Shown here one piece after another: positions 46,546 through 56,779 of a DNA stretch of 64,000 nucleotides. The first letter of the stretch is position 1. Each line of letters starts with the position of its first letter. A program made the position numbers and the translations under genes. The stretch spans positions 32,344,431 through 32,408,430 of the forward strand of contig NC_082696.1 of assembly GCF_949987515.2 (NCBI RefSeq), written 5' to 3'. Under the pieces are notes generated by a model. The model did not search any database, was not told the origin of the DNA, and was given only the letters and a program-made list of their open reading frames with translations. The stretch comes from Delphinus delphis. Its lineage: Eukaryota > Chordata > Mammalia > Artiodactyla > Delphinidae.

Positions 46546-48119
46546 TTGACTTGTTACAGGAACTGGAGTTTTCAGTAGACATGATCAATTCATCCTCTGT
46601 AAAGTCAACTCAGAAACCATTTAACTGGCATGTTATTAGGGGTCAGTGACACAGAAATAGGAAATTCTTGAAAGTCTGATTAACACAGTATCTCCTGGGC
46701 AGACCAACATGTGAAGCCATGCGAAAAGGTTCGTCAGCAAAAACAAGGGGTGCTAGAAGCATTAGGCTCGGGATGTCTCTCTGTGGGATGAGGTCTAGCC
46801 GACCTCCACGGTCAGCTGCTGAGGCTCTAGGCCCCCTGAATATCATTTGGATAGAAACTGCCATTTCCTATGCATCTGTCGGCTCCACCTGCTTTGCTCA
46901 AGCCTCTCCTCTCTCACTCCTTTGATCATTCTTTAGATATGTTAATAGGATTATAAATTTGTCCCACTGGCAGGGTCCTGCTGTCCTGAGGTTACTTTGG
47001 ATCAGCAGACTTTTTGTTGCTGTCATTTTGCAAAGTCCTTTGAGATACCTTTCTGTAATCTTCACAGACTGATAGCATTGGCACATGGAGTTAAGATGTT
47101 GAAGGGATGCCCCAAAGAGAGAGATATCCAGCAGTAGACAGAATGCAAGACTGGCATATTAAAATGGAGAGAAATTGAGACTAGAAATCAAGACTGCATG
47201 TCATCTCTACAGAAGTGATGATTTAAATTTTAGAGTAGAATGGCTACAACATGGATTTTCTATCAGTGTCTTCAACTTTTTAAAATCATAATCTTAGTTT
47301 GACAGAAAAACAATTTGCCATTTAAAACTTTTATATTTGCGAATGGATTATTCTAATATTGTTACCATGAAATTTTTTGTTGGTTATGGATGTTTTAAAA
47401 CATTTTTCATGAGCACTGTCAAATTATAGTGTAAACTGTTTGAAATCACTAAAATTATTTTAGTGTTTAGGGGACTCAGAATTTTACTAGTTCTTTTGAA
47501 GGACACTGTCTTGAGTATGGGGGCGGGGGAAAGAACCGAAGGTGCACAGAGTATAATTTTAGAATTTTATTTTATTATAAAAGTTGAATTCTGAGTCTAC
47601 TTTTGGCCCTACTCCACCATTAGTAGTAGTATATCAAAACACAGCTAAAATGTAGATGTATTCAACATTGAACGAGTGAGTTTGAGATCTATGTTTTCAT
47701 TCACATATTCTTATTCTGTAAATCTCCGTTTTATTCTTGAGCAGTGCCATAAAAATCCATATATTATAGACGGTCTCTCAGTAATCAGATTCATTCTAGT
47801 TCTGTCATCTAGCGCAACACAAAATTCATTCTCTGTTCAATAAACTTTCAAATATTTGGAGTTATGTAATTTGAGCTATAAGAAAATTCAGTGGTCATCC
47901 CAACTCTTGCTTTGCAGATGACAGAAGAGTGATGCACTGAGATGATATTTTACCTAAAATCATATTCTCAGGTGGTAGCAGCCAACCGCTGCCAGAACCC
48001 CAGCCTCTACAATAGAGGCTGGGCTGTAGTCTCTTACACTGAGGCCATTGTAGCAGACTGAATAAGGTGTTAGGCTTTAAATGTAAGGCAGACCTGCAGA
48101 ATGGTTTTACCTTCCCCAT
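46546..48119. other. Intronic, no gene seen
   Basis: The locally CpG-richer patch at about 46,720-46,830 gives short open frames on both strands, but no family is recognisable. A possible reversed MIR trace lies at about 47,870-47,970. No exon is supported. Confidence 0.35.
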
Positions 48120-48288
48120 TGTCAACTAATAATCTTGGGTGAGTATTTCCAGTCTTTGGTTTCTTTGTCTGTAAAATATAATATTACTTACCTCAAATGG
48201 TGGTTGTAAAGATTAAATGAGATAATGCACATAAATTATTTAGCACAATGCCTGGTGTATAATACACATTTGGTAAATACCATTATTA
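48120..48288 (+). mobile_element. MIR SINE relic
   Basis: 'gtctttggtttctttgtctg', 'gattaaatgagataatgcac' and 'agcacaatgcctggtgtata' are well-kept MIR sense landmarks. Confidence 0.8.
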
Positions 48289-48289
48289 T

Positions 48290-48370
48290 TTTTTTGTTTA
48301 ATTGAGATATAATTGACGTATAGCATTGTGGAAGTTTAAGGTGTACAGCGTAATGACTGCTATTTCTGGA
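48290..48370 (-). mobile_element. Short L1 3' end fragment
   Basis: 'tttaattgagatataattga' and 'gaagtttaaggtgtacagcg' are the reversed terminus of an L1 tail. Confidence 0.7.
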
Positions 48371-48576
48371 TGTTTTTGTCCTTCTGAGGACAAGCATCCC
48401 TATTTCCTTCCACATTGTCTCGTATGATCTATTTTGGGAATTTCATACCATCCCAATCCTCTCTAGATACACATTTTTCTTGAAATGTGATATTAGAGCA
48501 AATACAGTTTATTTAGCTCAGGGACAGAGCACAATGTATCTGTCTTTAAGTCTTTAAGCTACTGGCAATGATTATA

Positions 48577-48798
48577 AAATATTTTAGGGCTTCTCTGGTG
48601 GCGCAGTGGTTCAGAGTCCGCCTGCCGATGCAGGGGACATGGGTTCGTGCCCCGGTCCGGGAAGATCCCACATGTTGCGGAGCAGCTGGGCCCGTGAGCC
48701 ATGGCTGCTGAGCCTGCATGTCCAGAGCCTGTGCTCCGCAACAGGAGAGGCCACAACAGTGAGAGGCCCACGTACCACAACAAAAAGAAAAATTTTAG
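48577..48798 (+). mobile_element. CHR-type SINE, short odontocete-like form
   Basis: Head 'cttctctggtggcgcagtgg', 'gttcgtgccccggtccggga', 'gagccatggctgctgagcct' and terminal 'agtgagaggcccacgtacca'. It lacks the long repeated 'cacaactactga' body of the older copies. Flanks share 'attttag' (48,581 and 48,792). Confidence 0.92.
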
Positions 48799-48943
48799 AA
48801 CAATGAAAATTATAACTCACTTGTAAAATTCTCTGTGGAGTCACCTACATTTCCCAGTGTATGCTTTTCCTTTCTCCACTTGCATTTTTCTTTGTCTTCT
48901 TTTCATAGTCCTAATAAAGGAAAACAAACACATCATGCTCTGG

Positions 48944-48964
48944 TTTAAAAAAAAAAAAAAAAAG
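48944..48964 (+). repeat. Poly(A) tract
   Basis: About 18 A residues followed by A-rich sequence, with no identifiable retroelement body. Confidence 0.8.
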
Positions 48965-49789
48965 AAAGAAAAAGGAAAACATGGAGCCATACAAGTATTA
49001 ATGTCCTGAGAAATGGAGTAAAAAGAATCAAAGAAAAAAAATTTGTCAAAATTTTTTAGGTCTATTCATGGGTGACCATTAGCCATGATTTTGTGTCTTT
49101 CTCATTCTGGACAGGGTCATTTCCAGATCTGTCTATCTCATTATTCCCACTACCTTAGTGTCAATATTTTGTTTGATTAGTGGTAAATACTAGTTATATT
49201 TTCCAATTATGGCTGTTTTAGATGAATGTGAGATGTGCTTATTAAATAATAATGGTTATTCCTCCTAAAACTTCTAGGTAAAACTTCATCTGAGGATAAT
49301 GATTTTGTGTGGGTGTTAATTCCATGGGATGTATGGAGTGGACTGTGACTCGTGTATCTTTCCAATTGACTCCAGAATGTAAAACTGCCCTTTGAATTTG
49401 CCCCAGAAATTGATGATCATTCTAATTTGATAAACCATGTACATCCTGTAAATGGGAGTTCACATGCTTCTTCAGAGCATAGAGGCTGAGATGTCTAGTT
49501 AGTCACTCTCCTCACCTACAGGATTGTTACTTTGTGTCAGGCCTCTCTTGGAGGCTGGGCATCCAAGACAGAAGAGGAGTTAGTTCACAGATGGATGGGT
49601 CTGGAAGTAACTCAGAGCCTCTAAGCAGCCTCACTTGGAATACGCCCGCTCTGTAGTCATCGCTGCTACAGGTTCTGTTCCCAATAACCTGACCTTGAAC
49701 TTCCTTAGGTGACACGGATGAATATTCTTTATGCTTGTTATATTCTGTATGCTTGATGTTGTATCATCATTGTTATTTTCAGAAGCAAC
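48965..49789. other. Intronic, no gene seen
   Basis: No exon or named repeat identified. Confidence 0.35.
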
Positions 49790-50175
49790 ATGATGGTAGT
49801 AGTTGAGAACTGGACTACTGGTTAGAGAGCAAGTTCCACTTCTGGCTACTTGACTGTGCAACATCTGATAAGTTAACTGACCTTTCTGTTCCTGCGCTTC
49901 TTTGAAATGAGGACAATCATACTTCTCTTAGAGGCTGCACAGCCTGGTCTTTAAATATCTGAACTGTGGAGCAAAGTGCGTGGGTTTGAACACCACCAGC
50001 TTAATCACTTAAGAGATCTGTTTTAGGCAAATTGTTTACCCTTGCATGATGGATAAAAGGGAGATTAAAGAGACCAGTTATCTCATACCATTATATGAAG
50101 ATTAAGCACTTTACATATATTAACTAACTTAGAACAGTGTCCGGTACAGAGTTATCACTCAAACACTAGCCATTG
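49790..50175 (+). mobile_element. Two successive MIR SINE relics
   Basis: The first (about 49,795-49,925) contains 'acttctggctacttgactgt' and 'tgacctttctgttcctgcgc'. The second (about 49,945-50,175) contains 'gcgtgggtttgaacaccacc', 'taatcacttaagagatctg' and 'acttagaacagtgtccggta'. Both read as MIR sense strand. Confidence 0.65.
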
Positions 50176-50274
50176 TTCTTTTCAGTGGTAGTGCCTCTCA
50201 GAGACAAAAGAACATGGTGGATGAGAAAGGGGCTTTGAGTACTGAAGCTTTTGCTTTTATATTGGTATTTGGCC

Positions 50275-50395
50275 AACTAGATTGTGGGCTCCTTGAGGCC
50301 AGGAGCTGGGCTGTGTCTGTGCCACACGGGCACCCAGTACACTGGTGGCCATGAAGAGATGGGTGCGCAGGTGAGCGTTTCCTAAATGGACCAAA
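50275..50395 (+). mobile_element. L2 LINE 3' terminus
   Basis: 'gattgtgggctccttgaggc' and 'caggagctgggctgtgtctg' are sense-strand L2 end phrases. Confidence 0.6.
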
Positions 50396-50892
50396 GACAA
50401 ATACCCAACCCTCCTTTTTTCAGACTTTTTTGCTGAAGGGCTGAATGTTTGAAATTTTAATGTAAAATGTATTATTTTTTTCTGAACCCCTGAAATTGCT
50501 TTTATTGATGGCTGTCATGGTATTCTCATTTTCCCCTATTTTGACTAATCATTGATGCTCTTCTTGCCAAATTTATGAAGTATTTATCTGGCTTGTCTCT
50601 GCGTAACTTGTGAACTACCAGGAAGGCTTTGTGACTCTCCTCGGTGAGTTGTAGCTCTGCTCCTAAGCCTCAATCCCGCAGTCTCTTCTGTGCAGTGTAA
50701 GCTTACTCGGACATACCATGGTTGAGAAGAATAATGGAGTAAATGGAAAGAGTATGCATTGATGATGATGAACCAGGTCTGGGTGAGACCTGGTTTTGAA
50801 TTCGTGGCCACTTTTTGGTTGTGGAGTCTGAAGCCAGTTAAAATGGTGTTACTGATATTTAGGCCAGTCACATTGTTTGGGGCTGATTAAAT
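50396..50892. other. Intronic, no gene seen
   Basis: A possible MIR trace lies at 50,740-50,825 ('gagacctggttttgaattcg'). No exon is supported. Confidence 0.35.
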
Positions 50893-51122
50893 GTAATGGT
50901 AGGCCTCCCTGGTGGCGCAGTGGTTGAGAGTCTGCCTGCCGATGCAGGGGACACGGGTTCGTGCCCCGGTCCGGGATGATCCCACATGCCGCGGAGCGGC
51001 TGGGCCCGTGAGCCATGGCCGCTGAGCCTGCGCGTCCGGAGCCTGTGCTCCACAACGGGAGAGGCCACAACAGTGAGAGGCCCGCGTACCGCAAAAAAAA
51101 AAAAAAAAAAAAAGTAATGGTA
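50893..51122 (+). mobile_element. CHR-type SINE, short odontocete-like form, young
   Basis: Near-ideal copy: 'ctccctggtggcgcagtggt', 'gttcgtgccccggtccggga', 'gagccatggccgctgagcct', 'agtgagaggcccgcgtaccg' and 20 A residues. Exact flanks 'gtaatggta' at 50,893-50,901 and 51,114-51,122. The intact tail and flanks mark a recent insertion. Confidence 0.95.
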
Positions 51123-51311
51123 TATATGAAGTACCTAACGCAATACCTGGGAAAAAATAGACACATTAAATACTATTTCCCTTCTGCTTTAGAAATTAAC
51201 CTGATGTCACCCAAACTTGCTTTGCTGATGATAAAGAATTCATTTGTTTCCGTTTGTCCTTCTGTGCTTCCAAGCTTCCTGTGCTGCAGAGGGAAGATTT
51301 TTGTCTTTTGG

Positions 51312-51323
51312 CCAGCAGGTGGC
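51312..51323 (+). promoter_or_regulatory. CTCF-like motif
   Basis: CCAGCAGGTGGC is an exact fit to the core pattern CCASYAGRKGGC. It lies in non-repeat sequence within the presumed intron and has the same orientation as the motif at 9,654. Occupancy is inferred only. Confidence 0.45.
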
Positions 51324-51824
51324 AATCACATTAAAGCTAAAAGTTCACCTCATTTTGGTAACTGGTAAGAATGTTGCCTCTTCATATTAATGCTTAATGG
51401 AAATGACATGTGGATGGAACACATTTGGCTCTGCAGTCACTCCTGGTGAAGGCATTTTTAACGCGAGGCCCCAGATCTAGAAGAATCATTTTCTTAAGGC
51501 TGCTTTTGATTTGAGTACCAGAGTACTACGGTCATACATCTCCTCAGAGGCTTGTCAGAGGAATCATCCGGATTTATGCAATATTGTGTTGAAAATAATG
51601 AATCTGTTCACTCGATTTGGCAGTTTAAAAAGCAGAGTAAAAAGCAAAGCCATCAATTGATAAAATAGAGCGGTTGTAAAAAGTCTATTTCATTTTATTT
51701 TTAATCTAGTTTTATGTGAATTTTGGGGGGTTTGCCCACTGTGAAATTGTGTGATTTTTAAATAGAGCACACCTTTTGACTAAAAAGACATGAAAAGGTA
51801 TAAGCAGGATAGAACCCTTTGTAA

Positions 51825-51967
51825 ATCCTGTCTTTGAGTCTTTGTTTTGTTTTACCTGTAAAGTGGGGATAAAATTGTCATCACTTATTGTTGGAAGGAT
51901 TAAAGTAGAGGATGTATGAAAAGCACTTAGTAGGGTGCGTGGCACACAGTAAGCAAGCATAATAAAT
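51825..51967 (+). mobile_element. MIR SINE relic, left of a SINE insertion
   Basis: 'ttacctgtaaagtggggata', 'atgaaaagcacttagtaggg' and 'gcgtggcacacagtaagcaa' are MIR sense landmarks. The MIR is interrupted at its end by the SINE at 51,968. Confidence 0.75.
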
Positions 51968-52101
51968 GGTACTACTGGGAATTCCCTGGTGGTCCAGTGG
52001 TTAGGACTTGGTGCTTTCACTGCAGGGGCCCAGGTTCGATCCCTGGTCGGGGAACTAAGATCCCGCAAACCTCGAAGCGTGGCCAAAAAAAAGGTACTAC
52101 T
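51968..52101 (+). mobile_element. Short CHR-1-like tRNA-derived SINE
   Basis: 'aattccctggtggtccagtg', 'gcaggggcccaggttcgatc', 'gggaactaagatcccgcaaa' and a short A tail. About 115 bp, with exact flanking 'ggtactact' (51,968-51,976 and 52,093-52,101). Distinct from the CHR forms carrying 'ggtggcgcagtgg'. Confidence 0.92.
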
Positions 52102-52149
52102 TAGATGATTTATGTCATTATCACAGAAGGACTAAAGGTAGAAGGGATC

Positions 52150-52285
52150 CGAGGCCCCCTGTGATCTAACTAACCTTTTCTTTACACGGTGAGGAAACTG
52201 AGGCATAGAAAAGGTACCACGCACAAAGTCACAGAGATAATTAGCATTAACATCGGTTCTGGAAACCAGATCTCCTGAAGGCATT
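52150..52285 (-). mobile_element. MIR SINE relic
   Basis: 'cacggtgaggaaactgaggc', 'cgcacaaagtcacagagata' and 'tggaaaccagatctcctg' are reversed MIR phrases. Confidence 0.65.
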
Positions 52286-53294
52286 GTTTTTAACACTGAT
52301 CTCTAGGTGAGTCATTAGCTCGTTCCGGCTGGACATGGATGCTGTAGAGAGTGGCTGTCTAGGATTAGTTACTTCTTTTCTAGGGATTGTGGGCAGGGTA
52401 GTGGGCATGGCAGATGCTGTGATGGACCGCCTTTAGAAGAGAGGTCATGATCAAAGCACTGTCACGTGATACATGCGGCTGCTATCCTTTGAGATGAAGT
52501 CGACTCTAAACAGTAAGATAAACCCCTAATACCAGCTTCCTTTTCCAAAGCAAGTCCCTGCTGTGCCCGCTTTCTCTCAACAGGAAGACCAGACGTACTG
52601 GCCATTGTCTTTGAGGCATGTTCAGCATCCTGGGATTGTCAGGAATGGCTAAGTGTCACCACCACCACCTGTGTTCCAGGAAAAAGAGTTAGGAACACTA
52701 GTGGCTAAAGCTGCTATCCTGTGGCTCCCCTTAATGATTTGCAGTTTCCTGTAAAAGGGGCAAAACACCTGCCCCCTTATTTAGCTTGCTGCTCGCCACT
52801 CTTAGCCATCTAGTATCTCTAGAGGTCAGGGATTTGGGGACACTGTGCCTTGAATCAGTTGGTAGCTGTCACCATCGTATCTGTATAACCTGCCAATGTG
52901 GGAAGTGTGATCCGTCACACTGTCAGGGAAGTTCACGACATGATGTACCCTAGACCAATCGTGTCGGGGCTGGAGGGAGCACAGAGGTCCCCATGTGCCA
53001 TGCAGCCCTTCGTTTTCTAAATCAGAAAATTCGGCAGGACTTCGCTGGGCTGTCACATCCAGAACGACTGCAGTTGTTTCTCCTTCCGTTTTTTTTCCCC
53101 ACCAGTCCTTATACCTGGCAAAGATAATACTTTGGGCATCTTAATTCTAGTTGGAGATGTTCAAAACCCAACCAAAACATAAATGATGGTGCTTCAGAGC
53201 TGGCAGTAAGGGACTTAAGTACTCTGTCATGTGCTTGTACATATTCTGTAGTGGACTTGTTTCTTCCTTTTCCCTGACGCTTTTCCCATTTCAG
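52286..53294. other. Intronic, repeat-poor, no gene seen
   Basis: A non-repetitive stretch of moderate G+C directly upstream of the candidate exon. An open minus-strand frame (52,826-53,056) has no recognisable family. Confidence 0.35.
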
Positions 53295-53436
53295 GGCTGT
53301 CCCTCAGGTTTTTGTTAAACTGACAGAGCTTGGATTTACCACATTTCCTGAGACTATTCACATCAAAAATCACACCAAGACCACAGGGGAACAAGTAAAA
53401 GAAAATCTGAAACCCCTGGGGATGTTACAGTTATAA
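53295..53436 (+). CDS. Candidate exon, unidentified (partial)
   Basis: A textbook 3' splice site precedes it: a long pyrimidine tract, a branch-point-like CCCTGAC, and CCCATTTCAG ending at 53,294. If the exon starts at 53,295, its first base completes the split codon left by exon 1 (phase 2, AG|G) and the frame then runs 47 codons to a TAA at 53,437-53,439. It begins AVPQVFVKLTELGFTTF and ends KENLKPLGMLQL. It could be a terminal exon, or an internal exon ending at a weaker donor ACAA|GTAAAA (53,394/53,395). No protein family is recognised. An open run of this length is not rare by chance, and the phase agreement has a one-in-three chance of being accidental. Confidence 0.25.
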
Positions 53437-53439
53437 GTA

Positions 53440-54204
53440 GAAGAGAGATTTGGGTGGGTAGCATACAGTTACCTTCTCAGAGATGCTCAACTCTGAATAC
53501 CAGATGGATTGCTGCCCAGGATCCCTATAGACCTGAGGAAAGGATCCTGACTCGTGTAGTGTTTCTAGGCCAGATCCATGAGGCAAGAAGGCATGAAGGA
53601 TGTTTCTGGCTCGGGAATAATTTGAAATAGCTAAGTTAACATCTCTAATGTCTAGGCTTTATAAAGCAAAGGTCTTCTAAAATTAGATACTTGTAATTTA
53701 TAATTAGGCTTAATTATAGTTGTTGATTAGTGAAGCCAGTGGTAGTTGAGTGCTGTGGGGGAATTACAGGCTTTGTGCTCTTCTCTTGATGTGTTTTTCT
53801 TATGTATCCTGTTGCTCAGTAAGATAAAGACAGATTGAGACTGTTGACAAATTAGTCAATTCTAGTATGATAGTGATTCTGGTTTCTTTAGGAAAGGGGA
53901 GGTGGCAGAACAGAGTGAAAATGGTTATTTTTCCTTCGTATTTCAGAATGCATCGTTGACACTGCTTCACAGGTGATATAGGGTTGTATTAACAGTAGAA
54001 TAGCTTATTCTCACCACAGCATTTATCTTATCAGCCAAGAAACTGTTCTAGCAGGGATCCAGGTCTACTGCATTTCTCAATTATGCTGTTCTCAGGGTTT
54101 GCACTGACCGATCCATCCTCATCTGTGGGGAAGCAGGACTCTTTTGAGGCTTTTGTGTCCTTAGCCAGACCAGTGGCTTTGACATGGGTACTTCGGCATA
54201 TTCA
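53440..54204. other. Intronic, no gene seen
   Basis: No poly(A) signal AATAAA was found shortly after the candidate exon, which argues against a simple terminal exon. No other feature is supported. Confidence 0.35.
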
Positions 54205-54322
54205 GTCAATAAATACTAATGAGTGACTGTGTCCAGACATTATATTGAAAGTATAGAGATGGTTAGAACTTTTTGCCCTCAAGGACCATATAATCTTATA
54301 GAGTCTTCGTGTGTGTTGCGTG

Positions 54323-54355
<33 letters not shown>

Positions 54356-54420
54356 TGGGAGTGGGGGGGAAGGGGGAGTTACCAGAAATAACTTCAGTAT
54401 AACAGGATGAGAGTTAGAAT
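54205..54420. mobile_element. Old LINE-class repeat with microsatellite
   Basis: 'tcaataaatactaatgagtg' and 'gccctcaaggaccatataat' resemble the same old repeat family seen at 27,195 and 39,690. A TG microsatellite has grown inside it. Confidence 0.4.
54309..54356 (+). repeat. (TG)n microsatellite
   Basis: TG dinucleotides with a few TGCG interruptions over about 48 bases, followed by a G-rich tract (GGGAGTGGGGGGGAAGGGGG). Confidence 0.92.
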
Positions 54421-55234
54421 AGAGGACCAAGCATATTCTATGGGAACATGTTATTGGTGAAATTATCGCATGTTGAAGTGTTGTTCATACTTCAGTAATT
54501 CAGCCTTTCTTTAGAATGTCCAAGGGAGATCTAAGTTAATGCCTAGAACTTCCTTGTGAGAAATAAAGGCTTTCACTCTTTAAAATGCTTGGCAAGTATG
54601 TGTCTTAATGGTACACATTTAACTAAAATGCCTGGAAAAAACAGCCTCAAATCCCTCTTATAGTGGGACAGGGTGCAGAGAGAAAAGGAAGGTAAGCAAG
54701 TAGGGCAAATGCTTGCTACGTAGCTGACTGATCCGGGGGACTTAGTTATTGGCACCAAGTATTATCTCACGGTAAGGGTACAATCTTTGGAACAATTCTT
54801 TCTTATGAACCTAGAATTCATTATAATAAGATTCCAATGACTATATTATAACTTTAACACATACAAAGGCTGAGAAATATTAGTAGCTTAACTTTTCCCT
54901 GGAAAGAATAAGACTTGCTCACTACAGAGGGAATGTGTACAGCACTTGTATGATGAAATATGGGACCATGGTATTTCTCTTTCCAATGAAAATAAATGTG
55001 AGGGCGTCTTGTCTATTTAATTGTAAGACATAATAGTGTTCAGAGTACTGTAGCTCTGGTGCTATGCTCAGCTGCTAGTAACTTGTGCTCCAGGTTTCCG
55101 TTAATGACACAACAATGCTCAAACTGACACAACACAAATCTGCTTGAGATTGGAACTTCTAACTGCACCATGATATTCCTTTTGACAGATGCCATGAGCA
55201 ATATGCCTTAGTATAAAAAGACTGTATGATTGAT
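54421..55234. other. Intronic, no gene seen
   Basis: No exon or named repeat identified. Confidence 0.35.
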
Positions 55235-55425
55235 GTAAAGTCAGGAGACATGGGTTCAAATGTGAACCCTTCTGGTTCTCTCTCTTATAAATTCCTTACT
55301 CTTTCTAACTAATCTTTCAGTTTCCTCATTTGTCAAACAGAGGCAAAGAAATGAGGATTAATTGAGAAGGAGTAAAATAGCACAGAGCAGCATATAATTG
55401 GCATTTAATAAATGCATTTTTTTTT
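55235..55425 (+). mobile_element. MIR SINE relic
   Basis: 'ggagacatgggttcaaatgt', 'cagtttcctcatttgtcaaa' and 'aattggcatttaataaatgc' follow MIR sense order. Confidence 0.75.
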
Positions 55426-55630
55426 CAGCTGGGGGAATCTAAGAATTTGCGCCCACTAGCTTTTTGTAAGTTGCTTATTTCATTCTTATTTAGCAATTTA
55501 TTACCATCAACTACTACAGTGCCTGGCACTAGTAAGTGCATGGCAAAAGTATTTGCCAAATGAATAAACTGATGAGTATCCAATGAACATAGTCTCACAG
55601 AAAAATAAACCAATGAACTGGCAATAATTA
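55426..55630. other. Pre-insertion flank of the large L1
   Basis: It contains a possible L2 or MIR trace ('tactacagtgcctggcacta'). The last bases before the L1 are its left target-site duplicate. Confidence 0.4.
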
Positions 55631-56022
55631 TGCCATGAGTGATCTTTTTTTTTTTTTCATCCCCACCCCACCGGGGTTTCCCCCCCTTGGTGTCCATATG
55701 CTTGTTCTCTACATCTGTGTCTCAACTTCTGCCCTGCAGACCGGTTCATCTGTACCATTTTTCTAGGTTCCACATACATGCATTAATATACGATATTTGT
55801 TTTTCTCTTTCTGACTTACTTCACTCTGTATGACGGTCTCTAGATCATCCACATCTCAACAAATGACCCAATTTCGTTCCTTTTTAAGGTTGAGTAATAT
55901 TCCATTGTATATATGTGCCACATCTTCTTTATCCATTCATCTGTCGATGGGCATGTAGGTTGCCTCCGTGACCTGTCTATTGTAAATAGTGCTGCAATGA
56001 ACATTGGGGTGCATGTGTCTTT

Positions 56023-56274
56023 TTAAATTATGGTTTTCTCTGGGTATATGCCCAGTAGTGGGATTGCTGGATCATATGGTAATTCTATTTTTAGTTTTTT
56101 AAGGAAACTCCATAGTGTTCTCCATAGTGGCTGTATCAATTTACATTCCCACCAACAGTGTAAGAGGGTTCCCTTTTCTCCACAACCTCTCCAGTATTTG
56201 TTGTTTGTAGATTTTCTGATGATGCCCATTCTAACTGGTGTGAGGGGATACCTCATTGGAGTTTTGATTTGCAT
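56023..56274 (-). pseudogene. L1 ORF2 C-terminal region
   Basis: The frame keeps the conserved end of ORF2p: [20 protein letters not shown], a [15 protein letters not shown] zinc-knuckle-like segment (two Cys, a His and another Cys spaced as in L1), and [10 protein letters not shown]. It is out of frame with, and separated by stops from, the polymerase part. Confidence 0.85.
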
Positions 56275-56779
56275 TTTCTCTAATAATTAGTGATGCTGAG
56301 CAGCTTTTCATGTGCTTCTTGGCCATCTGTATATCTTCTTTGGAAAAATGTCTGTTTAGGTCTTCTGCCCATTTTTGGATTGGGTTGTTTGTTTCTTTAA
56401 TATTGAGCTGCATGACCTGTTTATATGTTTTGGAGATTAATCATTTGTCTGTTGATTCGTTTGCAAATATTTTCTCCAAATCTGAGGGCTGTCTTTTCAT
56501 CTTGTTTATGGTTTCCTTTGCTGTGCAAAAGCTTTGAAGTTTCATTAGGTCCCATTTTTTAATTTTTGTTTTTATTTCCATTACTCTAGCAGGTGGATCA
56601 AAAGAGATCTTGCTGTGATTTATGTCAAAAAGTGTTCTTCCTGTGTTTTCCTCTAAGGGTTTTATAGTGTCTGGTCTTACATTTAGGTCTTGAATCTATT
56701 TTGAGTTTATTTTTGTGTATGGTGTTAGGGAGTGTTCTAATTTCATTCTTTTACATGTAGCTGTCCAGTTTTCCCAGCA

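Noticed and set aside
48559..48844. Open frames on both strands that recur at 50.9, 63.8 and 31.2 kb
   Set aside because: These are translations of CHR SINE copies, which is why near-identical peptides appear at several places.
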